DNA of 64,000 nucleotides, taken from contig OX637356.1 of assembly GCA_951799405.1 (NCBI GenBank), forward strand, positions 8,455,229 through 8,519,228, written 5' to 3'. The notes beneath the pieces were generated by a model. The model did no database searches and had not been told where the DNA came from. It saw only the letters and a program-made list of their open reading frames with translations. Within the stretch, counting starts at the first letter, position 1; each line of letters begins with the position of its first letter. A program made the translations under genes and the position numbers. This DNA is from Agapetus fuscipes (lineage: Eukaryota; Arthropoda; Insecta; Trichoptera; Glossosomatidae). This document shows, in pieces, positions 1-9,864 of this stretch.

Positions 1-453
1 GATGATGTTTGGTTGGTTTAATTGCTGGTGATCTAACGCTAAAAATCTACGCACAGTATTATAGCTTCTCACAGCATTGCAAGTTCTCACAGCTTTCTTT
101 ATGAATAAGGGGTTGTTAGAATACAATACAGGGGTGGCAAGGGGTAATGTTTTTCGAATTTTAATGTGAAATTGTATAGTTGAACCTACCCCATGCCCGT
201 ATGTTGCTCTCTAAGCGCAGGCATGCCATTAGTAATTTACAAACAGTCCCCGACATATGGGCGATTAAATCTCTCACTACGCACCCGGAATCTCATTACG
301 GTTATGGCTTATTTATTTAGTAAATTGACTTGATTATTGAGCTACGAATTATTAATAATGAATGAAATATCATTCAATTAAAGACACAGAAGACTTGTTT
401 ACTTAGTGTCCTCTTGAAATTTTTTTTTTTAATTTTATAAGTCCTCATAGAAA
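1..453. other. left flank, no gene seen
   Basis: AT-rich sequence before the DIRS-like element. I see no coding frame with recognisable residues and no copy of the repeat families found elsewhere in the window. A T-run at about 420-430 lies just before the element boundary. Confidence 0.5.
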
Positions 454-470
454 TATTATGTGTTCTGAGA

Positions 471-661
471 GATGTCTGGAGTCCATATTATGAGAGAAAC
501 AATCACTTTTCCCCTTTTATGTGGTTTTTTAGTCTATTCCTGGGTCTTTCATTTGCACTTTTTTACACTTTAGGCACTTTCTACTCTATGGTCGCTTTTT
601 CCCCATTTCCTGTTCCCTATTTCCAGTTTCCCCATAACCCGGTCGCAATTTTTCATAAAGC
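471..661 (+). repeat. DIRS left inverted terminal repeat
   Basis: 191 bp that match the reverse complement of 5404-5594 with no difference seen by eye. The left repeat is preceded by a unique terminal stretch (454-470) that differs from the longer terminal stretch on the right. This asymmetry is normal for DIRS elements. Opposed repeats produce mirror-image short reading frames on the two strands; these are not genes. Confidence 0.93.
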
Positions 662-931
662 GTCATTTTCCCCTTGTGGTCACATGTCAGTTGATTTTAC
701 CTTCGAAAATTTGAGTGAATTGACAATATTCCTGGGCAAAAACATTTAAAAGAGTGTTATTTTACCATCTTGTGTCCTTGTGAACAATTAAAAACTAAAA
801 CAGGTGATATTGTGGTGGTTAAAAGTTCGCATACGTATTTTTGTTGGTTATGCCACGCTGTCATATTTACGAAAAACGTTTTTCGTTATTTTAACGGAGT
901 TTTTACTTTATATAACATCAAAATCAATGTT

Positions 932-2058
932 ATGAGTTGTGATAACAATAAAGGGCAACCTCTCGACGAAATCTCACAGGATTCAGGTGATGCGTCACTA
1001 AAACGCGGATACGACACTTCGGAATCAGGTTCACCGCCGCGGCGTCAGAAACAGCTGAGGGTTGTCTTGGACCCAAGGATAGATTATCTGGTTTCCCACA
1101 TCGTGATGCTGACGAACGCAGTTTTCGGTGACTGGCCCGCCAGTTCTATGGGAAATCTTGTTGAATCGGCGGCAGGAAACTCTTCCAGCAACTTCCTCTA
1201 ACAACCTTCGGGACTGGAAGAGAATGAGGAGGCCCAGGAAGAGCTACTGCTGAGCTTCCAGGAAGCCGCCACAACGGTGGAAGAACCAGCTCACCCCAAG
1301 GCCAAGAGCAACAGGGTCGAAGCGCTCCAAAGGCTCCAGCACTCCGACAGTGAAAACTGGGCCGGAGTAAGGTACGCCGAGGTACAGAAAAAGTGCCTGG
1401 CAGAACCGGCGTTCGTTGACCTGGCAGTGAACGATGAACTTCGCCAGTGCGACGTAAGCTCCCCTATTCAGGCGAGCGGTCGTTTGCAGCCAGGTCCCAC
1501 GCCCTCCTCATCCAGAAGAGGAGTTCCAGTCTGGGCTTCAGACCTTGGTCAACTGGGGAGCCCGGAGCGACACGACCTTGGCGAGGAAAGCCCTTTTCGA
1601 AAAGGTCAAAACGCTGTTCGCTCTGGACTCGCCATACCAGAAAGTCTCGGAAGACATCCTCCAGACGGTATGGGGGAGGCGGACAGAGGCCCTCCAGTTC
1701 CGCAGGAAAGCTGTGCTAGGGCATGTTAAGGAAGAGCATGTGAGAGGGGTTAAACAAATTCCCGCCGAGTACCGAACACTTGTTTGGCAAAGACAGTCTC
1801 ACGTCTTTTTTCTCTAGAGTGGGGACCACCGACAAACTGTCAGTGAAGACCCAGTGCCCTCAACCCAGCACCTCATCGAAACCGCACGTTCCACTACAGA
1901 AAAGGAATCAGTTTTTTAGAGGGCAGCAACGACCCACTGCGGAAAGCAATCGAGGCCTTAGAGACGCTCCAAATTTCTCTTCAAGAGGAAAAAGGGCAGG
2001 GAATAACACACGGTCAGGAAATCTCAAAGGAGACAGAAGGAGGCATCCACGAAAATGA
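932..2058 (+). pseudogene. DIRS gag-like ORF1, broken
   Basis: Likely start is the ATG at 932. One frame runs to a TAA at 1199-1201 and then stays open in the same frame to about 1455, through an acidic, Glu/Gln-rich stretch consistent with coiled coil. The recognisable DIRS Gag core then moves through two more frames: about 1455-1515 (SFAARSHALLIQKRS region) and about 1516-1815 (LVNWGARS, KALFEKVKTLFA, EALQFRRKAVLGHVKEEHVR). A fourth segment, 1780-2058, carries FFSRVGTTDKL and an Arg/Gly/Asn-rich basic tail typical of nucleic-acid binding. So there is one premature stop and at least three frameshifts over roughly 375 codons. No zinc knuckle was seen, which is usual for DIRS Gag. Confidence 0.8.
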
Positions 2059-2083
2059 CAAGAAACCATTTCGCAGAGGATGC

Positions 2084-4566
2084 TTGAAGTCCTCCCTACA
2101 GGTTTGGACGTTACTCGGAGCACCAAACCACATCCTGAAGATGATAATCGGAGTAAGAATACCTTTCATCTCAATTCCCCCTCTGATATTACCACACAAA
2201 AAGACCTTAATGCTATACCAGACGAGTCCTTCACCCGAAATGGACTCTCAAATAAAGGAAATGACCGAATTCGGCGTTATAGAGGCCGCGGAGTCATCTC
2301 CCAGCTTCTTATCAAAAATGTTCCTAACACCCAAATCGGACCGTTCCTCGAGAATGATTTTCAACCTGAAATCGTTAAACTTCTTCCTGGACCCGGTTCC
2401 GTTCAAACTCATAGCCACTACAAAGTGCCAGAGTTTCTGCAGCCAAACAATTGGTTGTCGAAAATAGACCTATCGCAAGCCTTCTTTCATCTCCCAAGTG
2501 CACAGAAACATTGGAGATTTTTGCGACTGGTCTATCGAGGAGAATTACTTCAGATGACAAGTCTGCCCTTTGGCCTTTCATCTGCCCCCAGAATGTTTGC
2601 AACCCTTACAAATTGGGTAGCCCAACTACTGAGGCGACGAGGTATTCGGACAATCGTTTATCTCGACGACTTCCTCCTTGCGAGCCAATCCAAGGACGAT
2701 CTTTGTCGGCAATCGCATCTAGCAGTAGATATCCTACAATCTCTGGGGTGGTATGTAAATCTCCAGAAGTCAGTGCTCTTCCCCACTCAACAATTAGAGT
2801 ACTTGGGAATCGTTTGGGACACGCACAACAATTGCAAATTCCTTTCTTACCGGAAGCAAGAGGCATTGTGCCACTCACTTCGAGCAATACTGACTTCTCG
2901 AAAATGGTCCTTAAAACTGGCGGAAAGTCTCCCAGGAAGACTAAACTTTGCCAGCTTCATGGTCGCCTCCACTGCAGACAATTGCAGATAGCGAGCAGGC
3001 CACTGAAGCACCTGTCACCAAGTAGGTCTTTCTTACCGGAAGCAAGAGGCATTGTGCCACTCACTTCGAGCAATACTGACTTCTCGAAAATGGTCCTTAA
3101 AACTGGCGGAAAGTCTCCTAGGAAGACTAAACTTTGCCAGCTTCATGGTCGCCTCCACTGCAGACAATTGCAGATAGCGAGCAGGCCACTGAAGCACCTG
3201 TCACCAAGTAGGTCTTTCTTACCGGAAGCAAGAGGCATTGTGCCACTCACTTCGAGCAATACTGACTTCTCGAAAATGGTCCTTAAAACTGGCGGAAAGT
3301 CTCCTAGGAAGACTAAACTTTGCCAGCTTCATGGTCGCCTCCACTGCAGACAATTGCAGATAGCGAGCAAGCCACTGAAGCACCTGTCACCAAGAGGGCC
3401 CATACAAATGACCGAGGACAGCTTACAAGAAATAGAGTGGTGGATAGGGAATGCGAACGAATCAAGTTCCATCCACAGGGAAACCTTCGGACATTTCTTG
3501 ACAACAGATGCGTCAGACTTAGCTTGGGGAGCAACTCTGGACGACTTGATGCTGTCAGGACAGTGGACCGTTCAACAAAAGAAGTAGCACTCCAACCGAA
3601 AAGAGTTGTTCGCTGTTTTTGCAACCCTGCAACGCACAGCGTACGACCTTTCCGGCTCCGAAATTCTGGTACAATCAGACAACACGACAGTAGTCGCCTA
3701 CATCCGCAAGGAAGGGGGCACCAGATCCAAAACACTCCTAAATCTTACTCGAGATCTGTTGACTCTGGCAGACCAATGGGAAATCTCGCTAACAGCGCAG
3801 TACCTACCGGGAAGATACGGAGACGCGGATCACCTATCAAGAGGAAGATCCCCTCCAGAGTGGCATCTCTTACCAACAGCAACGAAGGCCATTTTCAATC
3901 ATTTCGGAGTACCAGATATAGACCTGTTCGCATCCACCATGGCACACATGAGTTCAACTTACGTGTCCAGAGACTCCACAGACTCATGCGCAATCTTTCA
4001 AAACGCCTTCAGTCGGCACTGGCTCTACAATGTGGGTCGGATATTTCCTCCGCCAAACCTTATACCGAGGATCCTGAGGCACCTAAACGGGGCGACCGGA
4101 ACTTACCTACTCGTGGTCCCGAGGTGGCAGAGGGTCTTCTGGCGTCCAGACTTAATTCGTCGATCACTCGTACCTCCGATGCAAATACCGAACCTGGTGT
4201 CAGTACTAATCAACACATCAACAGGCAATCCACCACCCAGGATTCAGGATCTGGAAATGGAAGTGTGGAAAATTGGGACTGGGGACAGTATCTTAAATTC
4301 CTGGAACGCGGAAGAGAAAAGACTGTTCCTGTCAGGATGGCGAGCTTCCCCACTCAACACATATAAACCTGCTTGGCAAAGATGGTGCCGCTGGATACTG
4401 GCGAATAATACCCATCCCAACACACCATCTCCTAATCAATTGGCAAGGTATCTAGCGCAACTGTTCATTAACGAAAAACTATCATACAGGACTATGCTGG
4501 TACACAAGTCAGCCATCGTAACCTTCTGCAACGCAATGATGGAAAATAATCTCAGCTCAGTTTCCT
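2084..4566 (+). pseudogene. DIRS reverse transcriptase-RNase H with methyltransferase-like region, broken
   Basis: The RT begins in one frame (2084 to about 2430; FGVIEAAESSPSFLSKMF, RMIFNLKSLNFFL). It moves to a second frame (about 2430-2955; LSKIDLSQAFFHLP, LPFGLSSAPRMFATL and the catalytic box YLDDFLLA) and then to a third frame (about 2955-4566). The third frame carries the RNase H signatures FLTTDASDLAWGA and VQSDNTTVVAYI, the DHLSRGR motif, and the PDIDLFAS...FPPPNLIPRIL block shared with the methyltransferase-like domain of DIRS/PAT elements. A TAG at 3585-3587 interrupts the third frame without changing it. A 186-bp segment is present three times between the RT and RNase H parts. Catalytic residues survive but the protein cannot be made from this copy. 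Confidence 0.9.
2843..3400 (+). repeat. three tandem 186-bp units inside the DIRS pol gene
   Basis: Units start at 2843, 3029 and 3215, each opening with TTTCTTACCGGAAGC; the spacing is exactly 186 bp both times. Each unit is 62 codons, so the frame is kept. Only a few single-base differences are visible, for example near 2937/3119 and at the end of unit three. The unit spans the RT C-terminal thumb-like region (LNFASF) through GRLHCRQL at the RNase H junction, which is single-copy in related elements. Replication slippage or recent local duplication is the simplest explanation; assembly error should be considered. Confidence 0.95.
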
Positions 4567-5242
4567 AGTGAAATTAAATTTAAAAGCATTAAAAGCACTA
4601 GCAATGGTAAAGATCAACCCTCCTAAGTCCCCTGTGTGGAATCGGCAGATAGTGAGAGACTGGCTAGTCAGGAACACTCCTCGATCAGATTCTCTCTATG
4701 AAGTTGCGTGTAGAACGGCAATCTTACTTCTGTTATCTTCAGGAAGAAGAGTACACGATCTGACCTTGCTAAATATCACAGAAGGAAACATTCTCGACGA
4801 AGGCACATCAATTGTGTTAATTCCATTCTTTAGATCAAAAACAGATACCCTCAAACACCGACAATCTAATCGGAGACTTCTGGAATCCAAGGAACACAAC
4901 GTCAACCCAGTCTTCTGGATAAGGAAGCTGATTGAACTATCACGCGAAAGGAGATCAGGACAAAATCTTTATAACCTGTTCATCAGCACCCGAGTACAAG
5001 TGAAGGCAGCTGCAAGAACAATCATAGGAGGATGGGTAAAGAACACGCTAAAATCAGCAGGAGTAGAGGCCACTCCCGGCAGCACACGTTCAGCGGTCGC
5101 ATCACTTAATCCAATAGATAACATACTGGAAAGAGGCAACTGGAAAAAGGAAAACACTTTCAGAAAATACTATCAGAAAGAGATGTTGAAACATACAGCT
5201 ACAGAAGATCTTTCCCTATTTCAACCAGTTAATATCAAATAA
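4290..5242 (+). pseudogene. DIRS tyrosine recombinase, frameshifted
   Basis: The N-terminal core-binding part is in the same frame as RNase H (NTYKPAWQRWCRWILANN, then LAQLFINEKLSYRTMLVHKS) and hits a stop at 4566. The catalytic part continues in another frame and is open to 5242; the switch lies around 4545-4562. In the catalytic part I see the first arginine in SSGRRVHDL, the second in GSTRSAVAS, a tryptophan in ERGNWKKENTF, and a tyrosine pair in FRKYYQ that should include the nucleophile. This is the R...R-W-Y set of DIRS/Ngaro-type recombinases, which join circular cDNA to the target without duplicating it. One indel separates the two halves. Confidence 0.9.
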
Positions 5243-5276
5243 AGACGTCCCCGGTCACCAGGAGATAATAGACAGA

Positions 5277-5377
5277 TCTCTCATAATATGGACTCCAGAC
5301 TCTCTCAGAACACATAATAGGGGAGTTTTACCTACCATTAAAACTCTTATTATGTTTCTATAGATGTCTGGAGTCCA
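5277..5377 (+). repeat. DIRS internal complementary region
   Basis: The first half (about 5277-5320) is the reverse complement of the left terminus (454-495), with one 2-bp gap. The second half (about 5313-5377) is the reverse complement of the right terminus (about 5580-5644). The two halves overlap at the shared CATAATA. This head-to-head copy of both ends is the hallmark of DIRS elements, proposed to align the two cDNA ends. Confidence 0.93.
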
Positions 5378-5403
5378 GGTAACCCCTACCTGGTGTATTA
5401 TGA

Positions 5404-5594
5404 GCTTTATGAAAAATTGCGACCGGGTTATGGGGAAACTGGAAATAGGGAACAGGAAATGGGGAAAAAGCGACCATAGAGTAGAAAGTGCCTAAAGTGT
5501 AAAAAAGTGCAAATGAAAGACCCAGGAATAGACTAAAAAACCACATAAAAGGGGAAAAGTGATTGTTTCTCTCATAATATGGACTCCAGACATC
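5404..5594 (-). repeat. DIRS right inverted terminal repeat
   Basis: Reverse complement of 471-661. It is followed by a 50-bp right-specific terminus (5595-5644) that is mirrored in the internal complementary region. Confidence 0.93.
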
Positions 5595-5644
5595 TATAGA
5601 AACATAATAAGAGTTTTAATGGTAGGTAAAACTCCCCTATTATG

Positions 5645-6044
5645 CATTTAAGGACATAGGACTTTTTAAGACTTACAATTTTACTTGGAAGAATGTAAAG
5701 ATTAATGCAATTCACAAATTTATTTAGGCCTCACAAATACAAGATTAGGCGCACGCAAACGAATTGATAATTTCAGTATACGATTTCAATTCATTTCCGC
5801 AGTGATTTTTTTTTTAAATTAATTTTTTTTTTTTTATTATTCACAACACAGCTTTATTTTTACATTTTTGAGTTGAATTGCCTAAGCGCTATCGGACTTT
5901 ATTCGTCCAGTTAGCTTCTGAAGATGGACGAATAAAGTCCGATAACGATTTTTAAATTAATTATCAAAAAACAACCAAATATATCTGTAAACTAAAAGTC
6001 TAGGTAAGTGAATGTCCAATAGAAAATTGTAAATTGAACCAAAC
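5645..6044. other. AT-rich spacer with one hairpin
   Basis: No gene. It holds T-rich tracts and, at 5888-5947, an inverted repeat with 19-22-bp arms whose right arm reads CTGAAGAT, stem, GATAACG. This resembles the Penelope-associated motif described at 9241. Confidence 0.5.
5888..5947 (+). repeat. hairpin with hammerhead-like motif
   Basis: Arms 5891-5909 and 5925-5943 are reverse complements around a 15-base centre. Inside, CTGAAGA at about 5918-5924 is followed by GGAC, a 7-base loop and GTCC, then GATAACG where related copies have GAAAACG. It fits a decayed Penelope-type terminus. Confidence 0.5.
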
Positions 6045-6247
6045 GGCAGATAAGTCGGTAGAACGCTAGCGTTCAAAGCCTCAGGGCTTGGGTTCAATCC
6101 CACCAAGGGTCTCAGAAATTATTTCCCGTTTCGGTGTTTCTTTCAAGCTCAAAATAAAATACCGGCAAGATTTACTCAGCCATCACAATAAATGAGTAAA
6201 TGAGAAATGAGTACTTCACAAGGAATGGAAGCTCCCACTTCAACTGA
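6045..6247 (+). mobile_element. SINE-B 5' part, interrupted by a LINE
   Basis: tRNA-like head (GCAGATAAGTCGGTAGAACG, then B-box-like GGGTTCAATCCC) followed by the SINE-B body TTTCCCGTTTCGGTGTTTCT and the start of the 3' region (CCCACTTCAACTGA). The rest of the SINE resumes at about 6962, after a LINE-J insertion. Confidence 0.75.
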
Positions 6248-6918
6248 TTTTTTTTTTTTTTTTTTTTTTAAGAAAGCCTATGCGGGAGACTCCCTAGATT
6301 CGAGAGACTCTAAGGGTCTATGACACTTGTTATAGTGCCGCAGAGGTGTTGGTGATGTGGCAGATGTCCTTGTCCTGTTGCAGGGCCGTTAGCTGCGCAG
6401 TGCTGTCGTGTGTGTTGCGTTGCGTTGTGTTTTGAGACACTGAGAGGAAATGGCAATTGATATATTGGATTTGAAAAGGGTAAGGTTAAATTGGGATAAA
6501 ACCACAGATACCGGTAACTCTTATCCATAAGCGGGCAGTTTGGCAAAGGAATGAGTCTTGAAAACACCAAGTTCTCATAGTTTTGATATCGACTTCAAAT
6601 GGTTGGATGTGAGCCGTTCTACGAGTTGCCCTTGTTGTGACGAGAGGAGGGGGTATAAGTGAGGATATTTCATCAGAGCAGACGCCGTTGTAGTACCTAT
6701 AGAAGAGACTGATCATTCCAACTTTCCTTCTGTGCTCAAGAGAATGTAGGTTGGCTGTGAGAATGGGATCATCAATCAGCTTCACCGCTCTTCTTTGCAC
6801 AGAATCTAGTTGGTCACACAGCCTCTTTGGTATACCGGACCAGAGATGGCTGTTATACTCTATAATTGGACGGATTTGGGATTTATATAGAGTCAGCAGT
6901 TGAGCTGAAGTAAAAAAT
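6248..6918 (-). mobile_element. LINE-J 5'-truncated copy
   Basis: The minus strand encodes the C-terminal part of a Jockey-group RT protein (QRRAVKLIDDP, HRRKVGMISLFYRYYNG, FQDSFLCQTARLW), closely matching the plus-strand copy at 16879-17724. The poly-A tail appears as a T-run at 6248-6269. The frame is disturbed near 6490 (CQTARLW is followed by an unrelated tail). The copy sits inside SINE-B (6045-6247 and 6962-7074), so it is the younger of the two. Confidence 0.85.
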
Positions 6919-6961
6919 AGTTGCTGTTGCTAATAGCTGAAGTAAAAAATAGCAAAAAATA

Positions 6962-7074
6962 GTTGGCATAAAGCCCCCTTACCTGTAAAAATAAATCGGC
7001 TGGACTCGACACATGCGACCCGTTCGAGGGGAAAGCGGCTAGAGGCTACACTTTATATGAAGCTGAGTTGCGTT
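6962..7074 (+). mobile_element. SINE-B 3' part
   Basis: Continues SINE-B after the LINE-J insertion: TTGGCATAAAG, CCCCTTACCTGTAAAAATAA, CACATGCGACCC, GGCTACACTT and AGCTGAGTTGCG match the 3' halves of other SINE-B copies. Confidence 0.7.
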
Positions 7075-7377
7075 TTATATTATTTGTCGTGTTGATGAAC
7101 ATAAAGTTGTTTTCGATAAACTCACACAATTTGTAAATTGAATACACGTGATACGGGTGTTGAAAGTTAGCGCACTACTGCACCCTTCCGTCATATCAGA
7201 TTGATATTCAATTGAGTAAACTACAAAGCAATAAAATGTTAAGTGATATGAGGGTGGGCCGATTCAATAACAAAATTATATTGTTTTAATGCTTTCGAAG
7301 CAAACTATATTACACAAAGTACTTAGGTATTTAACGGAAAAAAACGTTTTTATAATTTAATGAAACGTTCTTTGAAT

Positions 7378-7620
7378 AAAAAGGTTGGTATGAGGTTGAC
7401 CATTCATACTGTAAAAAAAGGTTCGCTTTGATAATGCCACCCCGGTTTCATGGTAAGGCGGCAGGAGTTGCAAGGTTTATGTTCATATAAGGTTTGGTTT
7501 GTTTTGTATAAACACATGCAGAATGTGTAAGGGCGAACTTACATGTGCCTGTTTGTGGGCATGCATTAAATATGAGCATTGAATATTAAGATATCTTTCC
7601 AACTAAGATTCTATATATAA
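7378..7620 (+). mobile_element. SINE-C copy
   Basis: Matches the high-copy SINE-C family: GGTTGGTATGAGGTTGACCA, a diverged middle, GTGTAAGGGCGAACTTACA, TTTGTGGGCATGCATTAAAT and a decayed tail. The family has no visible tRNA boxes, is about 240 bp and ends in short GATTA-like repeats. Confidence 0.8.
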
Positions 7621-7644
7621 GTGTAACTAAAGCTCTGTTGTCAT

Positions 7645-7835
7645 CCGATTAGAGGTGGCTAGAGCCTCTGCAGAGTTGCCTCAATTTCTTCCTTTCCTTG
7701 CATATATCTATCAATTCATTCATATCCATCATCTTTTTCATACAATTCCTTCCCTTAAATTCACTCTGTTCCATAATATTAGGAATGTGATCAAGCCGTA
7801 CTTTTCTCGGTCTTCCTTTTCCTTTGTTTATTGGA
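7645..7835 (-). pseudogene. possible LINE C-terminal fragment
   Basis: The minus strand reads NKGKGRPRKVRLDHI followed by a charged tail. The GRPRK motif and charged tail resemble the C-terminal end of several LINE ORF2 proteins. Only about 60 residues; the assignment is tentative. Confidence 0.3.
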
Positions 7836-8398
7836 GTCCGCACAAATCGCATTTAAAAAACTTTTTTGCATCACATGGACGTGTTGCTAACGTGTTCATA
7901 TTGAATCCTAAGGATCTTAATAACATAGACGTGACGTTTACACGCCGAGATAAATTCAAATTGTAAACAAACACGTACATAAAAAACAACGCTCCTACTC
8001 CATTAGATAAAAAAAATGTCCGTACAGAGTGGTGTTTCCATTCCTAGAGACGAAAGAAGAAAGAGTGCAACACAATAAAATAGCTTGTAATTCGATGTCG
8101 ATCACCATTGCGAGTGGCATGCATTTAAGTTGTCGTTGGTTTAATGGTCCGGAATTGTTTCCTGGTCGGGAATTGTTTCCGGGTCGGGTGCACTAAAAAT
8201 TGTCGTCCCCCAGCGAGTGGCGACAATTGTCTTATTGTCCCCACAACCCTTAAAGTGCTACGATTCTATTTACAAGTAATGTACTTATCCAAGTGAAATG
8301 CCTACATTCTATAGCAGATTACTAAACATTCCACATTTTTGCTTGATATAAGTACATAGTTTTCGTATTTCTATCTATTATCCACGTTGCAAGGATAT
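7836..8398. other. no gene seen
   Basis: Around 8150-8190 the phrase GGAATTGTTTCC is repeated twice in tandem and followed by a short inverted repeat on ATTGTCG/CGACAATT. Otherwise unremarkable. Confidence 0.4.
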
Positions 8399-8752
8399 TG
8401 TTACGAATTCTGATTGTGTGTCTGTGTGTTTTCCTTGTGATTGTTATCTGTTGGTGTTTTTTACTTGTGTCGAGTGTGTCTCTAGATGCAGAGGTTTGGA
8501 TAATTGTACTGTTGTTTTCTCGAATGTTCTGGCAAAGTCGCGAATGTTCCAGTCCGCAATGTTTCGAGAACCGTCCTTGTGTCATACTATATAAAGGGCT
8601 AATTAATGCCGTCTGTAGCGAAGTTGAGACGTTGAGCTGAACAGTTAAAATGACACATTGTAATCGAAACAACTGTGAACGGAATCTTATAATAAATTGT
8701 ATTAATTAAATTAACCGAAGTTTTTAATAAATTGAACCAGTAAATTATAACA
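8399..8752 (+). mobile_element. Gypsy-type solo LTR with ATAT duplication
   Basis: A 354-bp unit opening TGTTACGAATTC and closing AATTATAACA (TG...CA ends), flanked on both sides by ATAT (8395-8398 and 8753-8756). It contains a TATA box (CTATATAAAGG, about 8588) and AATAAA-like signals near 8690. There is no primer-binding site or coding sequence next to it, so this is a solo LTR left by recombination. The 4-bp ATAT duplication suits the Gypsy 17.6/297 group. Confidence 0.85.
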
Positions 8753-8782
8753 ATATTTAAATTCGTACTAAGTAATAACTAC

Positions 8783-8893
8783 TTATGATTCACATTTGCC
8801 GACTTTCCCTGACACAGGGGTGACATTGGCAAAGTGAACCATTTTTTTACAGTATGGGTGGTCAGCCTCATACCAATCTATAAGTCAAAGAAT
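8783..8893 (-). mobile_element. SINE-C 5' fragment
   Basis: Minus-strand SINE-C 5' half: CCCTGACACAGGGGTGACAT, GGTGGTCAGCCTCATACCAA, then CTATAAGTCAAAGAA at the family's 5' end. Confidence 0.8.
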
Positions 8894-9240
8894 AAGGATA
8901 AAGAACCTATAAGAAGGAATGCATGATTGAAATGAATGGATCTACCGGGGTTGAATTTTGACCTGAATGAAAGTCTTTCATTATTTTTGAGTCCTGCAGT
9001 TTTCAAAGGATATAATATCAGAAAGTGGGTTGTGGATAAGGAGATCATTCAAGGTGTACTAAATGACTGATTGAATGCAGATTTTCAATTTTATTTGGAT
9101 TGAAGCAAATTATGTTAAATGAAAAATTATTACTTGTGTCTAATGAGCTTCTGAACTTTGTTACTTATAAACTGAATTATTCATATTAATTAAATAACAC
9201 ACAGTTTTAATTCACTTTTATTTTATTTAAATTATGTCTA

Positions 9241-9270
9241 ACGTTTTCGCCTAAAAAGGCATCCTCAGGA
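9241..9270 (-). ncRNA. hammerhead-like motif of the Penelope-like element
   Basis: On the minus strand: CTGAGGA, then a stem GCCT/AGGC around a short T-rich loop, then GAAAACG. Penelope-like elements are known to carry hammerhead ribozymes with a CTGANGA core and GAAA. Here an extra T lies between the core and stem II, so activity is uncertain. Confidence 0.5.
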
Positions 9271-9360
9271 CAATGACAATCAAAAATTAAAATTCTCTTC
9301 TTCTTCTTATCCTTTCAACATTAAATAGACAATATAATACTTAGGTATAAATGTAAAATC

Positions 9361-9361
<1 letters not shown>

Positions 9362-9420
<59 letters not shown>
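9362..9420. repeat. A homopolymer of about 59 bp
   Basis: Uninterrupted A-run on the plus strand followed by an (AAAAC)-like stretch, in the 3' untranslated region of the Penelope-like element. Its length may not be exact in the assembly. Confidence 0.9.
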
Positions 9421-9422
<2 letters not shown>

Positions 9423-9864
9423 AAAACAAAACAAATATAAATGTTTAACCAAATCGTAAATTGTATAATAAAATTGTAAAATGTTAGGTATAAATTAAAG
9501 TCAAATTAATAAAATAAATATACATGTTTAACCAATATTGTAAACTGTATAGTAAAATTGTAAAATGTATAGTAAATTTGTAAGATGTTAGGTATAAATT
9601 TACAGTCAAATTAAATAAAAAAACACAAATATAGTTGTCATTTAAAATTGTAAAGTCCATAATAAAATTGTAAATTGTATAATCAATTATAAAATTCTAA
9701 ATAAAAATTGTCAGATGTATAAATTAACCTATAAATTGTATAATCCAAATTGCAAAAAAATTATAATATAAATTGTTTAATGCATATATAAAATAAAAAT
9801 AAAAAGCACAATAAGAGTCAATTTTTTTTTTTTTAAAAAAACAATAAATTATTAAAGTTAATTA

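Larger units (their letters stand above)
454..5644 (+). mobile_element. DIRS-like tyrosine-recombinase retrotransposon, nearly full length, decayed
   Basis: An element of about 5.2 kb with the diagnostic DIRS layout. It has inverted terminal repeats at 471-661 and 5404-5594, an internal complementary region at 5277-5377, and gag-like, RT-RNase H and tyrosine-recombinase coding regions in that order. Both ends carry the same short motif TATTATG (454-460 and 5638-5644), expected for an element that integrates by a tyrosine recombinase acting on a circular intermediate; no target-site duplication is expected or seen. The genes are interrupted: I count two in-frame stops and at least six frame changes, so this copy cannot encode its own proteins. 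DIRS elements replicate by reverse transcription, with the internal complementary region thought to act as a splint for circle formation. The architecture makes the assignment firm; the exact clade is not resolved. Confidence 0.93.

Noticed and set aside
519..749. Short frame in the DIRS left repeat (mirrored at 5358-5546)
   Set aside because: A by-product of the inverted repeats, no coding evidence.
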